Shown piece after piece: positions 34,995 to 46,897 of a stretch of 64,000 nucleotides of DNA. Made by a program: the position numbers and the translations under genes. The notes below the pieces were generated by a model that saw nothing but the letters and a program-made list of their open reading frames with translations, did not search any database and was not told the origin of the DNA. Every line of letters begins with the position of its first letter. Within the stretch, counting starts at the first letter, position 1. This DNA is from Allacma fusca (lineage: Eukaryota; Arthropoda; Collembola; Symphypleona; Sminthuridae), in contig OX359245.1 in assembly GCA_947179485.1 (NCBI GenBank), positions 22,307,067-22,371,066 of the forward strand, in the 5' to 3' direction.

Positions 34995-37900
34995 GGACGT
35001 TGACAAAACGTTTCCAGAATACTGAAAATTAATTAACTTTCGCTGATAAACTGAATATTTCAAACTGATATACGTGGTTTTAGGTGTCAATTGCAATGTA
35101 GATTCTGAAAATATTTTTGCTAATGTAAGAAATATGGACCGAGCAAAAAATTCTCTCTAAGTTAATAATTCCACTCCGAATTGCAAATTATTGTCGACTT
35201 TCAAAACAAATTTTGCTCCTGCATGTACAACCAGTTTTTACAGAGTAATGAACTACGACTAGCTGCGAAGTCAAATCTAAAGTACATTTGAAAGAGCAAG
35301 TATTCTCAATAACTAAGGTACACACATTCATGCATATTTGGTAGTCTAATTATTTCTAAATATTAATTTTTAATAAATCGTAATCTTTAATTAATAGGTA
35401 CTTATTTGACGTTTCGCAAAAGTGGCCCCTCTATACAGGTAACGATGCATTTTTTTGTTGTGCTCGAATTCAGGAACTGGTCCAGGTGCAGGCATTTCAT
35501 TTAAATGTCCAGAGTACTTCAACAAGCCTAAACGAGCGTAAAAAAAAGGTATTTTAGGTAGTGGTTGTTTCTATTTAAAATACAGTATTTTATAATTGAG
35601 TTTTTTCGAGTGCCAATTGTATTTATTTTAGTATATAAGTTCATTGTTTGTTATCATATTCAGGTATTTAATAAAAATATTTTGTCATGGAAGATAAAAA
35701 TTCTGGTTCCAATAAATCAGTTATGCGCAACTGACAATGACAATGAGTAAGTATAAATTATGTATGCGTATGCAGTGTAAATATACAATATACCAACATA
35801 TTATTTAAATCTTGCCATCACAAAATTTAATGATCTATGGAAGAAATTATAAATTTACAACACAATGGACTCAAGCGTTGTTCAAATTTTGTTTTTTTAT
35901 TGTTAAAACGGCCTAACTCATCAAAACAGATATATGACGTAGTTTTGGTCCAGCCTCTACATCTACCTTTCAATATCAGCAAGCTTTTAATGAACATGAA
36001 TACATGCTGCAGATGTAGCTGCAATACTCTTGAATTACTCCGTAGGTTTTGTAGAACTTTCTCTGTACTTTCAATACGGTCTTGTACCTTTTAAATGGTA
36101 TATGCATACTAAAGTACCTCCTTTTCCTCCTGGAATGGAAATGTTACTCCAGGAAAGTTTAAGTTGGGCCACCCTCTGTACTTGAAGCGTCTGCGTGGGC
36201 TCTACTCGACAAGAACACCCAAAATCCTCCTTACTACTTCTCTTGCAGCGTTGATTCAGTGAAGACATTTGTGAGAAGTCTGTGGCTCAACTATTCGCAC
36301 TCTCAGCAATTCCGGCTATTCCTATCAAATTTATATTTCTGTCTTCTTGTATCAAGGTAAGCCTTCACATTTTTCCATTATTTTGTTTCAATTACATTCA
36401 AAAACTGCCTTTCAAAATTAATGAAAGGAAAACCTGTAGAAGTAGCTACAAATAAGTTGTTTAAACAGATTTGAATTTTGTTTTTTATGTCAATGAGAAT
36501 CAACTATTGTCAAGTCACCCATAACGAGCAAATTTTATTCCTAAATTAACACTAAACTTAATCTCAGAATGTCAGAGGAATGCACTACACGTAATACTCA
36601 ATAGCTCCTCCGAGTGCAAATTTCAGTTAAATACTACAACCTACAACAATCAACCCAGTGTCTTCTGGAATCATATATACTTATGAGGCCGAGGCTGAGT
36701 ACACAATGGTGCACTCACAATCAGCTCACCTCGATTAATCGTTTCTTGCTTTGAAGTGAAATGCGGAAAGATGCCACCAGTTATTGCACTCTCTGATATT
36801 CTCAGTAATGAAACATGGGTAACGAGTCATACATTCCTTTCAAAGATTTGTGGAATAGTAGAGTTTCAATAGTGCGAAATTTTTAATTTTGGAAACAGGA
36901 TTTTCTGCACGCTAGGTTAACTATGCCGAGTACACAATATTCTAGAAGAAACTGAATTACCACACACACTGGAATATTCTTGTATCCAGTAAAAAAGTCA
37001 GTTCTGGAGTTTCCACCATTTCTCCTCGATAAAATTGAACTGAAAACTACTGTTAATGATCGTGTAAATCGAAGCCACATACGTATCCCGGTCACATGAA
37101 CCACAAATGTTACCCTATTAAATATTTCAAAAAATTGTATCAGCAATAATATGCGCAGCTTTATAACACCTTGCTGCTTATTTTCGGCTGTGTATATGCA
37201 AATATTTTGCAGAATTTTCTAAAATACAATTGACCTACGTCAAAGTATTGGTTCACAGCGCAGCATTGGAGTAAAACCAAGTCGCGATTTTTTTCCGGAA
37301 AACCTCTACTCAAATTTTTGAGTTTCAAAATATGAACTCAAAATAACTATTATTCACGCTATATTCACGCTATTCATTGATCATTGCGCAAAGTAACCTC
37401 ATTCCTCATTTTTGCTTCTGAGAATGAATTGTTCTCAAGTTGCTTGTTATGTCAACCGCTCACGTCCACAATTATAAACTTATAGATTAATATAATCGTT
37501 CCTTCGCAAAACTTCCTATAAACGAGTCAAAAAATAATGTAAAAAATATTTATGGGAAAAAAATTCAAAATCCTTGAAATATTGCCACTTTACTTCTCAA
37601 TATTATAATTCCCATGATACAACTGTAAATAATAGAAAATATAACAGAATAATCTTAAAACTCCCATTAACAACATAGCTGACTGAGGGAATAAAAGTAT
37701 AACTTTTAGTGGACTCTTTAGACTTAATCATAATATAAAACCTTTCGGAATATAGCCTACCCGTTATTTGTTTTACACTTTTCAATCACCACATGGTCTA
37801 TTAAGATATCTTTATATTGCACTTTGTGCATGCTTTATGCTGTGACACTCAGGTTTCCATATGGTACGAAAATCCACCAATGGCTTCAATTGGTCCTATT
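34995..37900. other. No gene seen
   Basis: About 2.9 kb of AT-rich DNA. A CAGGAACTGGTCCAGGTGCA stretch at 35,471 resembles the word arrays on either side. Forward frames near 36,080-36,180 look peptide-like (KVPPFPPGMEMLLQ) but match nothing I know. No convincing gene. Confidence 0.4.
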
Positions 37901-37904
37901 TTGC

Positions 37905-38125
37905 CAATTTTGAAGTAGGCATTTACGACTGCCCAATTCCTTTTCTTCAACCTACCTATGTTATAGCTAGGTTTTGATTATTACCTATTTTCTACCCTAT
38001 TTGGTAGGAGAGTTCCTAAATTTTTACCTACCTTCCCCTTCCCTATATAGTAAACAATTTCTCTTGGCGCCTACTTCCTAGCCTATTTGCTGGTCATTTT
38101 TGTAGGGTAGGCGGTAGGCGACCAT
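37905..38125. repeat. CCTACCTATTT / GTAGGTAGG word cluster
   Basis: Degenerate words in both orientations, for example ACCTACCTATGTTATAGC and GTAGGGTAGGCGGTAGGC. Similar to the array flanks of the hAT-type elements. Terminal repeats not fixed. Confidence 0.4.
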
Positions 38126-38734
38126 CAGTGCGCCTAAGGTTAAAATCTCTAAGAGAAGGGAAAGGGTCTAACTTAAAATTTCCCATGTTAAATCCTGTAG
38201 GAAATGTTCATTTTCAAAAGTCTGTGATATATAAAACAGATAAGAAAAATAATTTATGCCTGACACAGCATTTCATATGTTGATTGACATTAGTGGCACA
38301 TTCCATTGCTGCTAAATTTTGTTAGAGAGTAACTACAGCTCAGCAAATATTTGCGCCCTAAAATGTTCCACAGGGGACCCGAATTTTTTAATGTAATTTC
38401 CAATATGAAATTCCAGAATTTCATTTTCAGCCACATTTGAAATCCAAAATTCATCATTATTAACAGCGACATTCAACTTTCATATGGAAACGCAAAACGG
38501 GAACATCCTTTTGTGCACAAAAATAATCACCAAGTAGTATTGCCAATCAGAAAAAGCACGTCTAAACACTTGTAAGGTTAGTATGTATGTACACCGAGTA
38601 AAAATTTTAAAAGTCGAACAGCAATCCACACTTTACCATTCCAGGTCAAGGACCCACTTGATTTTCCCAGGCTGCGTTAAGGATGGACTTGAAAGGAAGC
38701 ACTAAATTTTCAAGTCTGATTATATGCTCAGGCT

Positions 38735-40013
38735 CATAGATGGGCGTTTTTCTCCCCCTCTGCCTCTTTGTGCGAGGGATGGAATATAGCCAGCTCGCAC
38801 TCACCCTCGTCGTGAATCGAGCGACACGTTACGGGTTGTCCTCGTCGTCGTGAGGGGTTACTTTTCAAATACACACCTCTCCCTCGCACTCATGAGGGCC
38901 CTCGTTATTTTATATTACACGTAAATAACCCCCCTACAACTTCCTACAATACCTGTGCCTTCAAATAACTTTTTCGCGGACACTTGTTTAAAATATGACA
39001 ACTTCAATATGTGTCGACATTCCTCCCAGTTCTGAACGTACGGAACTTTTGGATAGCTTAGAAAGTTTATAAAATTTCCTACAACCAAGCGTTCAAAACA
39101 AATTTTATTAAAATTGTTGAAATAAACTACTGTATTCAAAATAGTGCCCTTTATTGGTGCAGGATTTACCCAGGTATTTGGGTACAGGTACATATTAGGT
39201 TTCGTGGTTGACATAATTGTAAAAAGTATAAAAAACTTGAACAATTTACAATGTTTTTTCGATTTTGTACTGAAAATAACGTAAAAAACAAGTTTAAAAT
39301 TCTAATTCATCGGTAAAAAGTGCCTATCTTCCTTATATTTTAATTGTCGGCAACATGGAAGACATTCAGTAGTCAAACTACAATATTTTGTTATAAAAGA
39401 CATTTTTGTTGGCCTTTGACAATAATTCTTCATTATAATCGATTCAGTAGCTCAGAAAATGGCTATCATTAATCAAAGCTGTTTTCTACGTCTCCGGTTA
39501 ATAAAGATTAGTCACAAATAGGTTCCATAACCTCAGACCAGTAATATTCAATAGTAGGGTCTGAAAACAGCATTAATCGAAAATAAAGACCAGGTGCCCT
39601 TGTTTACAAATGACCATGTCTCCCCGACATCCTAAAATCAAATTTTTTTCTGGAGTTTAATATGAGAAATTTTAACCTAAACAAGAGGACCTTTGACTTT
39701 TAAAAATTTAAACTGGAATTTTTGCGCAGGGCCATAAACCATGTACCTAAGACGTTATGAAGTTGGTCTTGCTACAGAACAATATATGTATGATTTTCGC
39801 ATAACGATTAAGGTAAGAGAAGGTCATGAGGGCTTAAATGTGTACTCTGCCTCCCCCTCTTTCGTTCACATCCTATTCATAGGTCCTCTCCCTCATGTTC
39901 ATGAGGGCGCCTAAAATCAACGTGTACTCGCCATCACCCTCGCAGTTTGTGAGGGCGAGGACGAGGGAGAGGGCGAGGCATCCCTCAATCCCTCGTGAGG
40001 GTGCCCATGTATG
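38735..40013. mobile_element. hAT-like element with GAGGGCGAGG word arrays
   Basis: 1.28 kb. The ends CATAGATGGGCG and inverted CATACATGGGCA match at 10 of 12 bases, and CTCAGGCT follows on both sides (38,727-38,734 and 40,014-40,021; the direct repeat extends to 12 bp). The flanks (38,750-38,905 and 39,810-40,005) are built from CCCTCGCCCTC / GAGGGCGAGG words, strikingly GC-rich against the AT-rich centre. The centre holds a fragment of another hAT end (39,143-39,200) but no transposase. Confidence 0.75.
39143..39200 (+). repeat. Left-end fragment of the GGTACAGGT hAT family
   Basis: TAGTGCCCTTTATTGGTGCA, then GGATTTACCCAGGTATTTGG, matches the left end of the element at 34,108 over about 55 bp. 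Confidence 0.65.
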
Positions 40014-40410
40014 CTCAGGCTTTGGTCATATAATGCAAACGCTAATCCCGCGTAAGAATTCTAATTTGAATTCCAACGGTAACAAAGTTCAATCTCCAAA
40101 CGCATCTGAAAATTTGTAAGCACTCAAAACCTGGTGGTAACTTAAACATTGGTAGTAAATTTATATCTCTAAAATATATTTTTTAAAGTAACCCTTTACC
40201 TTCTTGATAATGATTTTGAATTTTAAGTGATTTTAAATCAGTATTGCAATAAACTTACAAGGTTGAAATTGTGTGATAGGGTGGTAATATAAATGATAAC
40301 CTAGGAATTCAACGCAATCAAGGAATTAGAGTGTATTTTTCTATCCATCATTCTTTGCTATTGTTGACGTTGTTAAATTTGGAATATTATTTCCCGCTAC
40401 CTTTGCCGAA

Positions 40411-40610
40411 NNNNNNNNNNNNNNNNNNNNNNNNNNNNNNNNNNNNNNNNNNNNNNNNNNNNNNNNNNNNNNNNNNNNNNNNNNNNNNNNNNNNNNNNNN
40501 NNNNNNNNNNNNNNNNNNNNNNNNNNNNNNNNNNNNNNNNNNNNNNNNNNNNNNNNNNNNNNNNNNNNNNNNNNNNNNNNNNNNNNNNNNNNNNNNNNNN
40601 NNNNNNNNNN
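40411..40610. other. Assembly gap of 200 N
   Basis: Exactly 200 Ns, directly before a 148-bp satellite. The gap probably hides further satellite units. Confidence 0.95.
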
Positions 40611-41340
40611 GGGTTATTCAAATGATTTTTGGGTACCAAATCCGGTATGAGTGTAATATTGACCCAGGAGGTCACAGCTAGGTCATCGTGTCATCAACTC
40701 GAACCAAACTTGACAGGCAACTCATGTGGGCTTAAACCAAAAGATCTAGCCTATTTGTGGGCAATTCGAATGATTTTTGGGTACCAAATCCGGTATGAGT
40801 GCAATATTGACCTAGGAGGTCACAGCTTGGTCATTGTGTCACGAACTGGAACCAAACTTGACAGGCAACACATCTGGGCTTAAACCAAAAGATCTAGCCT
40901 ATTTGTGGGCAATTTGAATGATTTTTGGGTACCAAATCCGGTATGAGTGCAATATTGACCTAGGAGGTCACAGCTAGGTCATTGTGTCATCAACTCGAAC
41001 CAAACTTGACAGGCAACTCATGTGGGCTTAAACCAAAAGATCTAGCCTATTTGTGGGCAATTCGAATGATTTTTGGGTACCAAATCCGGTGTGAGTGCAA
41101 TATTGACCTAGGAGGTCACAGCTAGGTCATTGTGTCACGAACTGGAACCAAACTTGACAGGCAACTCATGTGGGCTGAAACCAAAAGTTCTAGCCTATTT
41201 GCGGGCAATTCGAATGATTTTTAGGTACGAAATCCGGTATGGGTAAGATGTTGACCTCTGGGGTAACAGCTGGGTCATCGTGTCTCAAACTGAAACCAAA
41301 CACGGCACACGTTTAATATGTGTCTAATTAAAGCCCTAAT
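40611..41340. repeat. 148-bp satellite, four good units and one degenerate unit
   Basis: Units start at 40,611, 40,759, 40,907 and 41,055 with GGGCAATTCGAATGATTTTT, and contain GACCTAGGAGGTCACAGCTA and CCAAACTTGACAGGCAACTC. A fifth unit from about 41,203 is clearly diverged. Unit differences are few. Open frames over it are repeat artefacts. Confidence 0.95.
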
Positions 41341-42535
41341 TTCAATCTGGGCTAGTTTGGTCACCGTTTAGATTATGAAACCGGTATCGACGCTCTTTGA
41401 CGTCTTGAGGTCTGTATCTTGGAATTTTGAGGTCATATCTCGCTGAAAATTTTTTTTGCACGTTATTTAATTTTTATTCCTGCCATTTTTGAAGTTATAT
41501 TGCTAATTTTCACTGTTTGAATTTTTTGGTACCCCATGAGCCCCCCCTCATTTTTTGCTAACTTTGACCCGGGATGTCTCCGAATCCCGTCTTCAGATTT
41601 TTTCGGGGCAATTATCAAAAATGATCTACGCATCAAGGCGCACCTTGCAGTAATTTTTTCGTTGAAATCGAACAGAGGGCATTTTCTCGTAAGGATTGTG
41701 CGGTGTCCTTTATATAAATTATAGAGTTGCTCTCATGTAGGATATTCAGCAGTTCACAGTAAATTTTTCAAAACGAATGGTTTTAATTCTTTTGTTACCA
41801 TAAATAAGGGTTGCTATGCTGAAAAACTTGAGGCACTTGGAAACACGAAGCTGAATGAAGGATAAAATTCTGAATGCAGTTTGGTTCCTCCGAGCCAATG
41901 AATTTTGAATAGAAAGGGGGAAATGGTTTTTTTTGTATGATTTTTGATTGAAAAAACCGTATTTCGAAAACCCGAAAACAAAAACAAATTCCCAAAAACG
42001 TGTGACTAGCAAACGAAAAACATATTTTTAGGTTTTCCAAGTCTGAGCTTTATATAATTAGAATATATATATATATTATAATTAATTCGTTCAGAATCAT
42101 AATATAACATTATTCTGAGGCATTTAAAAGTCACATTCTACTCTAATTTAATTAGAAGCCAATTAAATCGTGAAAAAAATATGCAGAAAGTTGAAAATAT
42201 AAATATTGTAAGTACTTGTAAATATTGCTAACACCATAAGTATTAAATTGGTTTGTATATTACTAATTACTATACAATAAAATATCTTTTAAGTATACAC
42301 GCGTAATAATATATATTTTTTTACAATTTTCATAAAAGCACAAAACTGAGATCTATTTAGCAAACATAAAGCCACAATGATCACATAAACTATTAAAAAT
42401 TACACACCTAGAAACACAACTTCATCAGCAAGTTGTTCCGATGAACTGTACCACATTTGAAGGGCCATGGTTTTCTAGTTCTAAAAATATTTTCCAGTAC
42501 AATTAAAGTTAATAATTAAGTACTTAAGTATTCAT
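41341..42535. other. No gene seen
   Basis: AT-rich, with no recognised motif. Confidence 0.5.
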
Positions 42536-42720
42536 TTGAAGTTAACGTGTTGAGAACGTTAAATGATACCATTTAGGGTTTGAGTTAGCGTTTACGTCCA
42601 ACTCGAACGTATTACGCAAGGAGAAAGTGGTCTCACGTGGAAAAATTCTCGGCGTGAAGTCAAATTTAACGTTCTACGTTTACGGAACGCCAAAATCGCA
42701 AAGAGCCTAATGTGACGCCA
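42536..42720. repeat. AACGTT/ACGT word cluster
   Basis: Degenerate GTTAACGTGTTGAGAACGTT and AACGTTCTACGTTTACGG words in both orientations. This may be a subterminal flank of a hAT-type element without identified ends. Confidence 0.35.
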
Positions 42721-42749
42721 TCGGCCCAATTGAGCTGAATCTTGTTTTA

Positions 42750-42780
42750 CTAGTAGAAAGCCCTGCTCAGCAGGAATAAT
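42750..42780 (-). mobile_element. Helitron 3' terminus, reverse orientation
   Basis: The reverse strand shows the hairpin CCTGCT-G-AGCAGG, then GCTTTCTACTAG and a T. CTAG at 42,750-42,753 is preceded on the + strand by A, as expected for insertion between A and T. The 5' end to the right was not found. Confidence 0.65.
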
Positions 42781-43204
42781 TAGTTATATGTTCGGGATAC
42801 TCTTACATAGACGCTGGAATATGCATGAGTGTAATGAGATTTAAAACTTGAAATATTAGAATAATTCAGCAATATATCATTGTTGAGGGCACTTGGGAAC
42901 TTCCCACCAAGGCCCTGCCCATGCCCCATGTTTGACCCGAAGATCGTGGCTGGGAGTTCGTCCCGCTTTAACATACCTTTGCATTCATTATCCTTTGAAA
43001 ATTTCCTTAAAAACAACATTTGTTGTAAAAATTTCATTTCTGTCATTAAGTATTTTCACTTGATGTTCAGTATCGACAATTTTGACTTTAACTTTCTACC
43101 CCCTGATGTAGCTCTTAAAATGCAACATATAATTGTCCATATGTAAAAACTGATTTAAAACCAACGTGAACCAATGGGTCATCTCTACTTTCCACCCCTA
43201 CACC

Positions 43205-44518
43205 AAGGCTATAGATAGTAACAGGTTCGGCCACATCGCATGTAAGAATGAATAGGGCGGAGAGGTGGACAAACTTAGGGGACTGTGACGTCAGTAAAAG
43301 TGATCTCAGCGAGCGCTCTACTTGTTTTTAATTGACAATCCGTGTAAAGAAGCAAATAAAATTATTTAATGTGAACTTTATTTGTGCAATAGCGGAATGT
43401 AAAACATTAAAATATTAAACAGAGTTCAAGTCACAAACAGAGTCACCAGTTCCCTAAAAATTCTCAATTAGGTAAGGTTTGGGTTGGTGAGTGTAAGAGG
43501 AAAGAGAACGTAAATTGTGTTACAGCTAGGATTTGTTCACATCATTTCAGTGAAAGTGATTATGTCTGAGATTTAAAAATTTTATTTTTGGATTTTACAC
43601 CTAAAAAATATTAAAAAGAACGGCCGTTCCCAATGTGTTTCCATTCAGAACTCAACCAGTTTCATTAATTCGAAGTAACTGTCTACAAAAAAAAATTTAG
43701 AGATGAAATTAACAACTTATTGTAAAGCATAACAAATTCAAGGTGATCAAAATTAGCTCATGAAGAAACTTCAATCAATCATTTCAAATCAGAGAAGTGA
43801 AATCGTGAAGATTATTTGTGTGATTCTAAAGCTCTAAGTATAAAAGCTACATTAAGTAAACACAAACCACTTAAAAATCTCTTTCCCCCGACCAAGCCAA
43901 ATTAATTAGTGGTCACAAAAGTGTCAACTGGAGCATAGGGGATGTTTCAAAGGCATTGACAATCAAGTACCTAAGTACTAAAACCTATCGTGTGACCAAG
44001 GAATATTTGCAAATTCCACTGCAATAACACAGAACTTTATGAAGGCGAACGAGCAAGTTGACTTTTGACGAAGAGATTTTTACCAAACTTCCTGTTTTCA
44101 ATTTTATTCAAAAAATAATAATAAGTCGGGATTTGGTGCTCACATGGAGTTTCACACGGTGTCGTTATTCAATTTAAAGGCATTCATGGAATAAGCAAGA
44201 TCCAAATTTACAGAAATAGCAAGAAACGCAAGTGTCAGCTGGGATTTTTAATCTTAACTAATTCCCTGCTAAAAAGCAGAAGCCACGGATTAATTTTGTG
44301 AAAAGGAAACAATTTGTTAATAGCTCTGTTGTTGTTGTGGGTTAATTTTAAATTTAATTGTAATACTTGAAAATAATTAAAAATCTTATTCACTCTATTT
44401 TGCGAATTGTTTACATACTTGTGTAGTATGTGTAGTAAGAAATGACTTTTGATGACGTCACATCGAGGGGGTTGTTTCAGCATACGCTATGTCCGAACCT
44501 GTTACTATCTATAGCCTT
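43205..44518 (+). mobile_element. P-like (THAP) DNA transposon, non-autonomous
   Basis: 1.31 kb with near-perfect terminal inverted repeats of about 30 bp: AAGGCTATAGATAGTAACAG, then GTTCGG. The flanks contain CCTACACC on both sides (43,197-43,204 and about 44,521-44,528), consistent with the 8-bp duplication of P elements. The exact boundary is ambiguous because of repeated CCCCTA. It encodes a broken THAP domain near the left end, the DNA-binding domain of P transposases. The catalytic part is missing. Confidence 0.7.
43480..43690 (+). pseudogene. THAP zinc-finger domain remnant
   Basis: VNCVTARICSHHFSESDYV shows the R-I-C-S-x-H-F core of the C2CH THAP finger (Cys and His ligands). After a frameshift, LKRTAVPNVFPFRTQP matches the conserved A-V-P-x-x-F-P box that closes the domain. 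It binds transposon ends in P-type transposases. The first Cys pair is not clearly readable. Confidence 0.75.
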
Positions 44519-44691
44519 TCCCTACACCCCTACTCCGTCCCCGCAGTAACTAAACACACAAACATCCAACTATATCGGGAGAAATGTCCAGACAATTCCC
44601 AAAGCAAGTGTAAAAATATCTGTAAATCCAACCATAAAAGTTGAACCATATCCAGGAAAGTCTACACTCTTGAAAATGCAGAGCGAAGAAA

Positions 44692-45782
44692 CCCGCGCAA
44701 GTGTTTCTATGGGATGCATATAGGGATAGTGCTATGGGAAATTCGTTGGGCCTTTTATCGAAAATCCCAACGGGTGTCCTGCAAGACTGCGCCCATATGA
44801 TCCATTCCCAACTGGATGTAATATTGGCCCTGCTCCCCATGTAGTTAAATATGGACTTATGATTAGTATATAGCAAAATAAGAGGTAGAAATCAAACTAT
44901 TTCGAATTATTTAAAACTTCTTTTATTATCAATATTGTTATGTACAAGTAAAAAAATTACGCTAAACTTACATACGAACTTTACTATAAGCTCCACAAAG
45001 GGGGAAGGAGCGTGGGAATATCTTGTCGGGTACTCCACTAACCATCTAAAAATGGAAAGAATTGAAATGAAATAAAATTGAATTATTAGTTACATTAATA
45101 ATAAAAAGCTAACTTGAAACATGAAATAAATTCGACATGTAGCACATTTCAGTTGACTATTTATAACGGGAATCAAGGGGACGTAACTATTGTTGATAAC
45201 AATATTTGTAGGTAATTAAATATTTATTCAGTAGAATTTAACAGCTAGTTTCTATTATCTGAAATTAATTTAATAACTTACCTTAAATTAACCAGCAAGG
45301 AACCATCCCGCTTCAGTTTTGAAACCTGCAATAATACAAACGTGAATCAATACAGGAGTCATTTAAAGTTCCTAGTACAACTATTTATTTTAATTTTATT
45401 TTTTCTGTTTTTTACGTAAAACAACAATTTACAAACTTACCTAGTAGTAAAGTTCAATACCACTATATTGTTGTAGCTTCCGTCTTCAAAAGTGGCTGAT
45501 TGTGAAGAATTTTCAACTTCAACTTGAGTCAGGCGTTACATGTGCTGTTTACGAATCCCGATCATTGTATGTCAGAACTGACTGACTTATATGTAATGCT
45601 CATGCGCAGTGTAAAAGCGCGAATGACGTTCCCATGGGAAACCCCGTATGGCCCCAATCGTATGGGTAAATAGTATAACACCCCATGGACTAGGCCCATC
45701 GGTACGTTCTTTTAAGAAATGTACTTGGGTTTCATATGGGACCAATTTTCCCACAGGATCCCAAGCAAAATACTTACGCGGG
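44692..45782. mobile_element. piggyBac-like non-autonomous element with CCCATATGGG words
   Basis: The ends CCCGCGCAAGTGTTTC and inverted CCCGCGTAAGTATTTT match at 13 of 16 bases. On the right TTAA follows directly (45,783-45,786), the invariant piggyBac target. The left flank is GAAA, so one copy would be mutated. The flanks (44,700-44,870 and 45,620-45,770) repeat CCCATATGGGA-like words; the 680-bp centre is AT-rich and non-coding. Confidence 0.5.
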
Positions 45783-45786
45783 TTAA

Positions 45787-46000
45787 GCCGGCAGCCGGTG
45801 GTACATACAACAAGCAAGCAATTAACCGAGAAGCACAGCGAGCTGAAAACGCTCTCTTCTGTGACAGAGTTTAAGCTCGCTCAGCTTCTCTTCTCGGCTT
45901 GCTTGGCTATATAGTCAAATAGTATACTACATAGTTGCTTGCTATATAGTGAAATGAGCGCGCAAAGCTTTAAATTAACATATCCCGCAGACGTTTCAAG
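45787..46000 (-). repeat. Helitron internal hairpin fragment
   Basis: GAGAAGCACAGCGAGCTGAA and its complement (to about 45,900), with CTTGCTTGGCTATATAGT, match the 5' part of the Helitrons at 29,957 and 46,917. No 3' end is attached, so it is a detached or truncated copy. Confidence 0.65.
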
Positions 46001-46728
46001 TAGTATAGAGATACTTTGACGAGAGCAAAAGCAATTTTAAGCTGTTTTTGCTAATAATTTTATTTGCAACGTTTGGATTCTTTCTGTGATTTCTATGTTA
46101 GTATATATCAGCAGTCTTAAAAATTAATCTTAATGTAATTAATTCAATAACAATGTAACAATAACACTCTAGGAGTAACGTCACGTAGCACATTATAAAA
46201 ATAATTTCACCCTGTACCAAGAAATTGCAAAATGGATTCTTTTCTACCATAAGCAATGAGATCATTTGCTAAATGTCAAGAATAAATTAAATATGATGTT
46301 AAAAAGACATTCTAAAGGTAACCGAATGCAGAGGGTTTGAGCACACGTTGTCAAAACATCAGGCGGGGTTGCAGGAATTCATGTTAAGAAAGTCCGTAAC
46401 ATGTGAAGAGAACGTGTTAAAAATATCTCTAGTTTGTCACACATGCTGAAAATTCTCTTGGTTTCCTGTGTTGTTATTCTCTCCAGATTTAGTCCAACTA
46501 CCACCTATCATACTATTACTGTCGGTAGGTACGTATAGTGTCCTTTAAATTATAAACCAAAATTCGGTTAACTGCCACCGGACAAATCGTCACCAGGGGC
46601 AGATTCCTCTGTCATTGTTCCACAGTACTGAATTTACAATGACAATTAAACATTTGACTTACAATTAGTATGGATCCTAAGAGCACGAAACCTGATAATG
46701 TGACATAGCACTGGTATTTAAAATGTTA
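46001..46728. other. No gene seen
   Basis: AT-rich. A short GGTTAACTGCCACCGGACAA stretch at 46,567 recalls the word cluster at 29.3 kb. Confidence 0.4.
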
Positions 46729-46897
46729 CTAGCAAAAGCCCTGTGCTTCACAGGGACAATTACTTCGAGAGATGGTAATGTGAGGGTAGAAATTAAAAGT
46801 TAAAAGGCTTACGAGTCAAGCCCTGTAGTGGAGACTTATGTTGTATGCCTAAATCGTGCGAGCTTATTTTAAGAGCAGCGCTTTAAATAAACGAACA

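Noticed and set aside
40331-40681. Open frames running through the N gap
   Set aside because: They are open only because Ns cannot contain stops.
44550-45914. Several 76-108-codon frames on both strands
   Set aside because: They overlap the terminal word arrays of the piggyBac-like element and have no recognisable domain.
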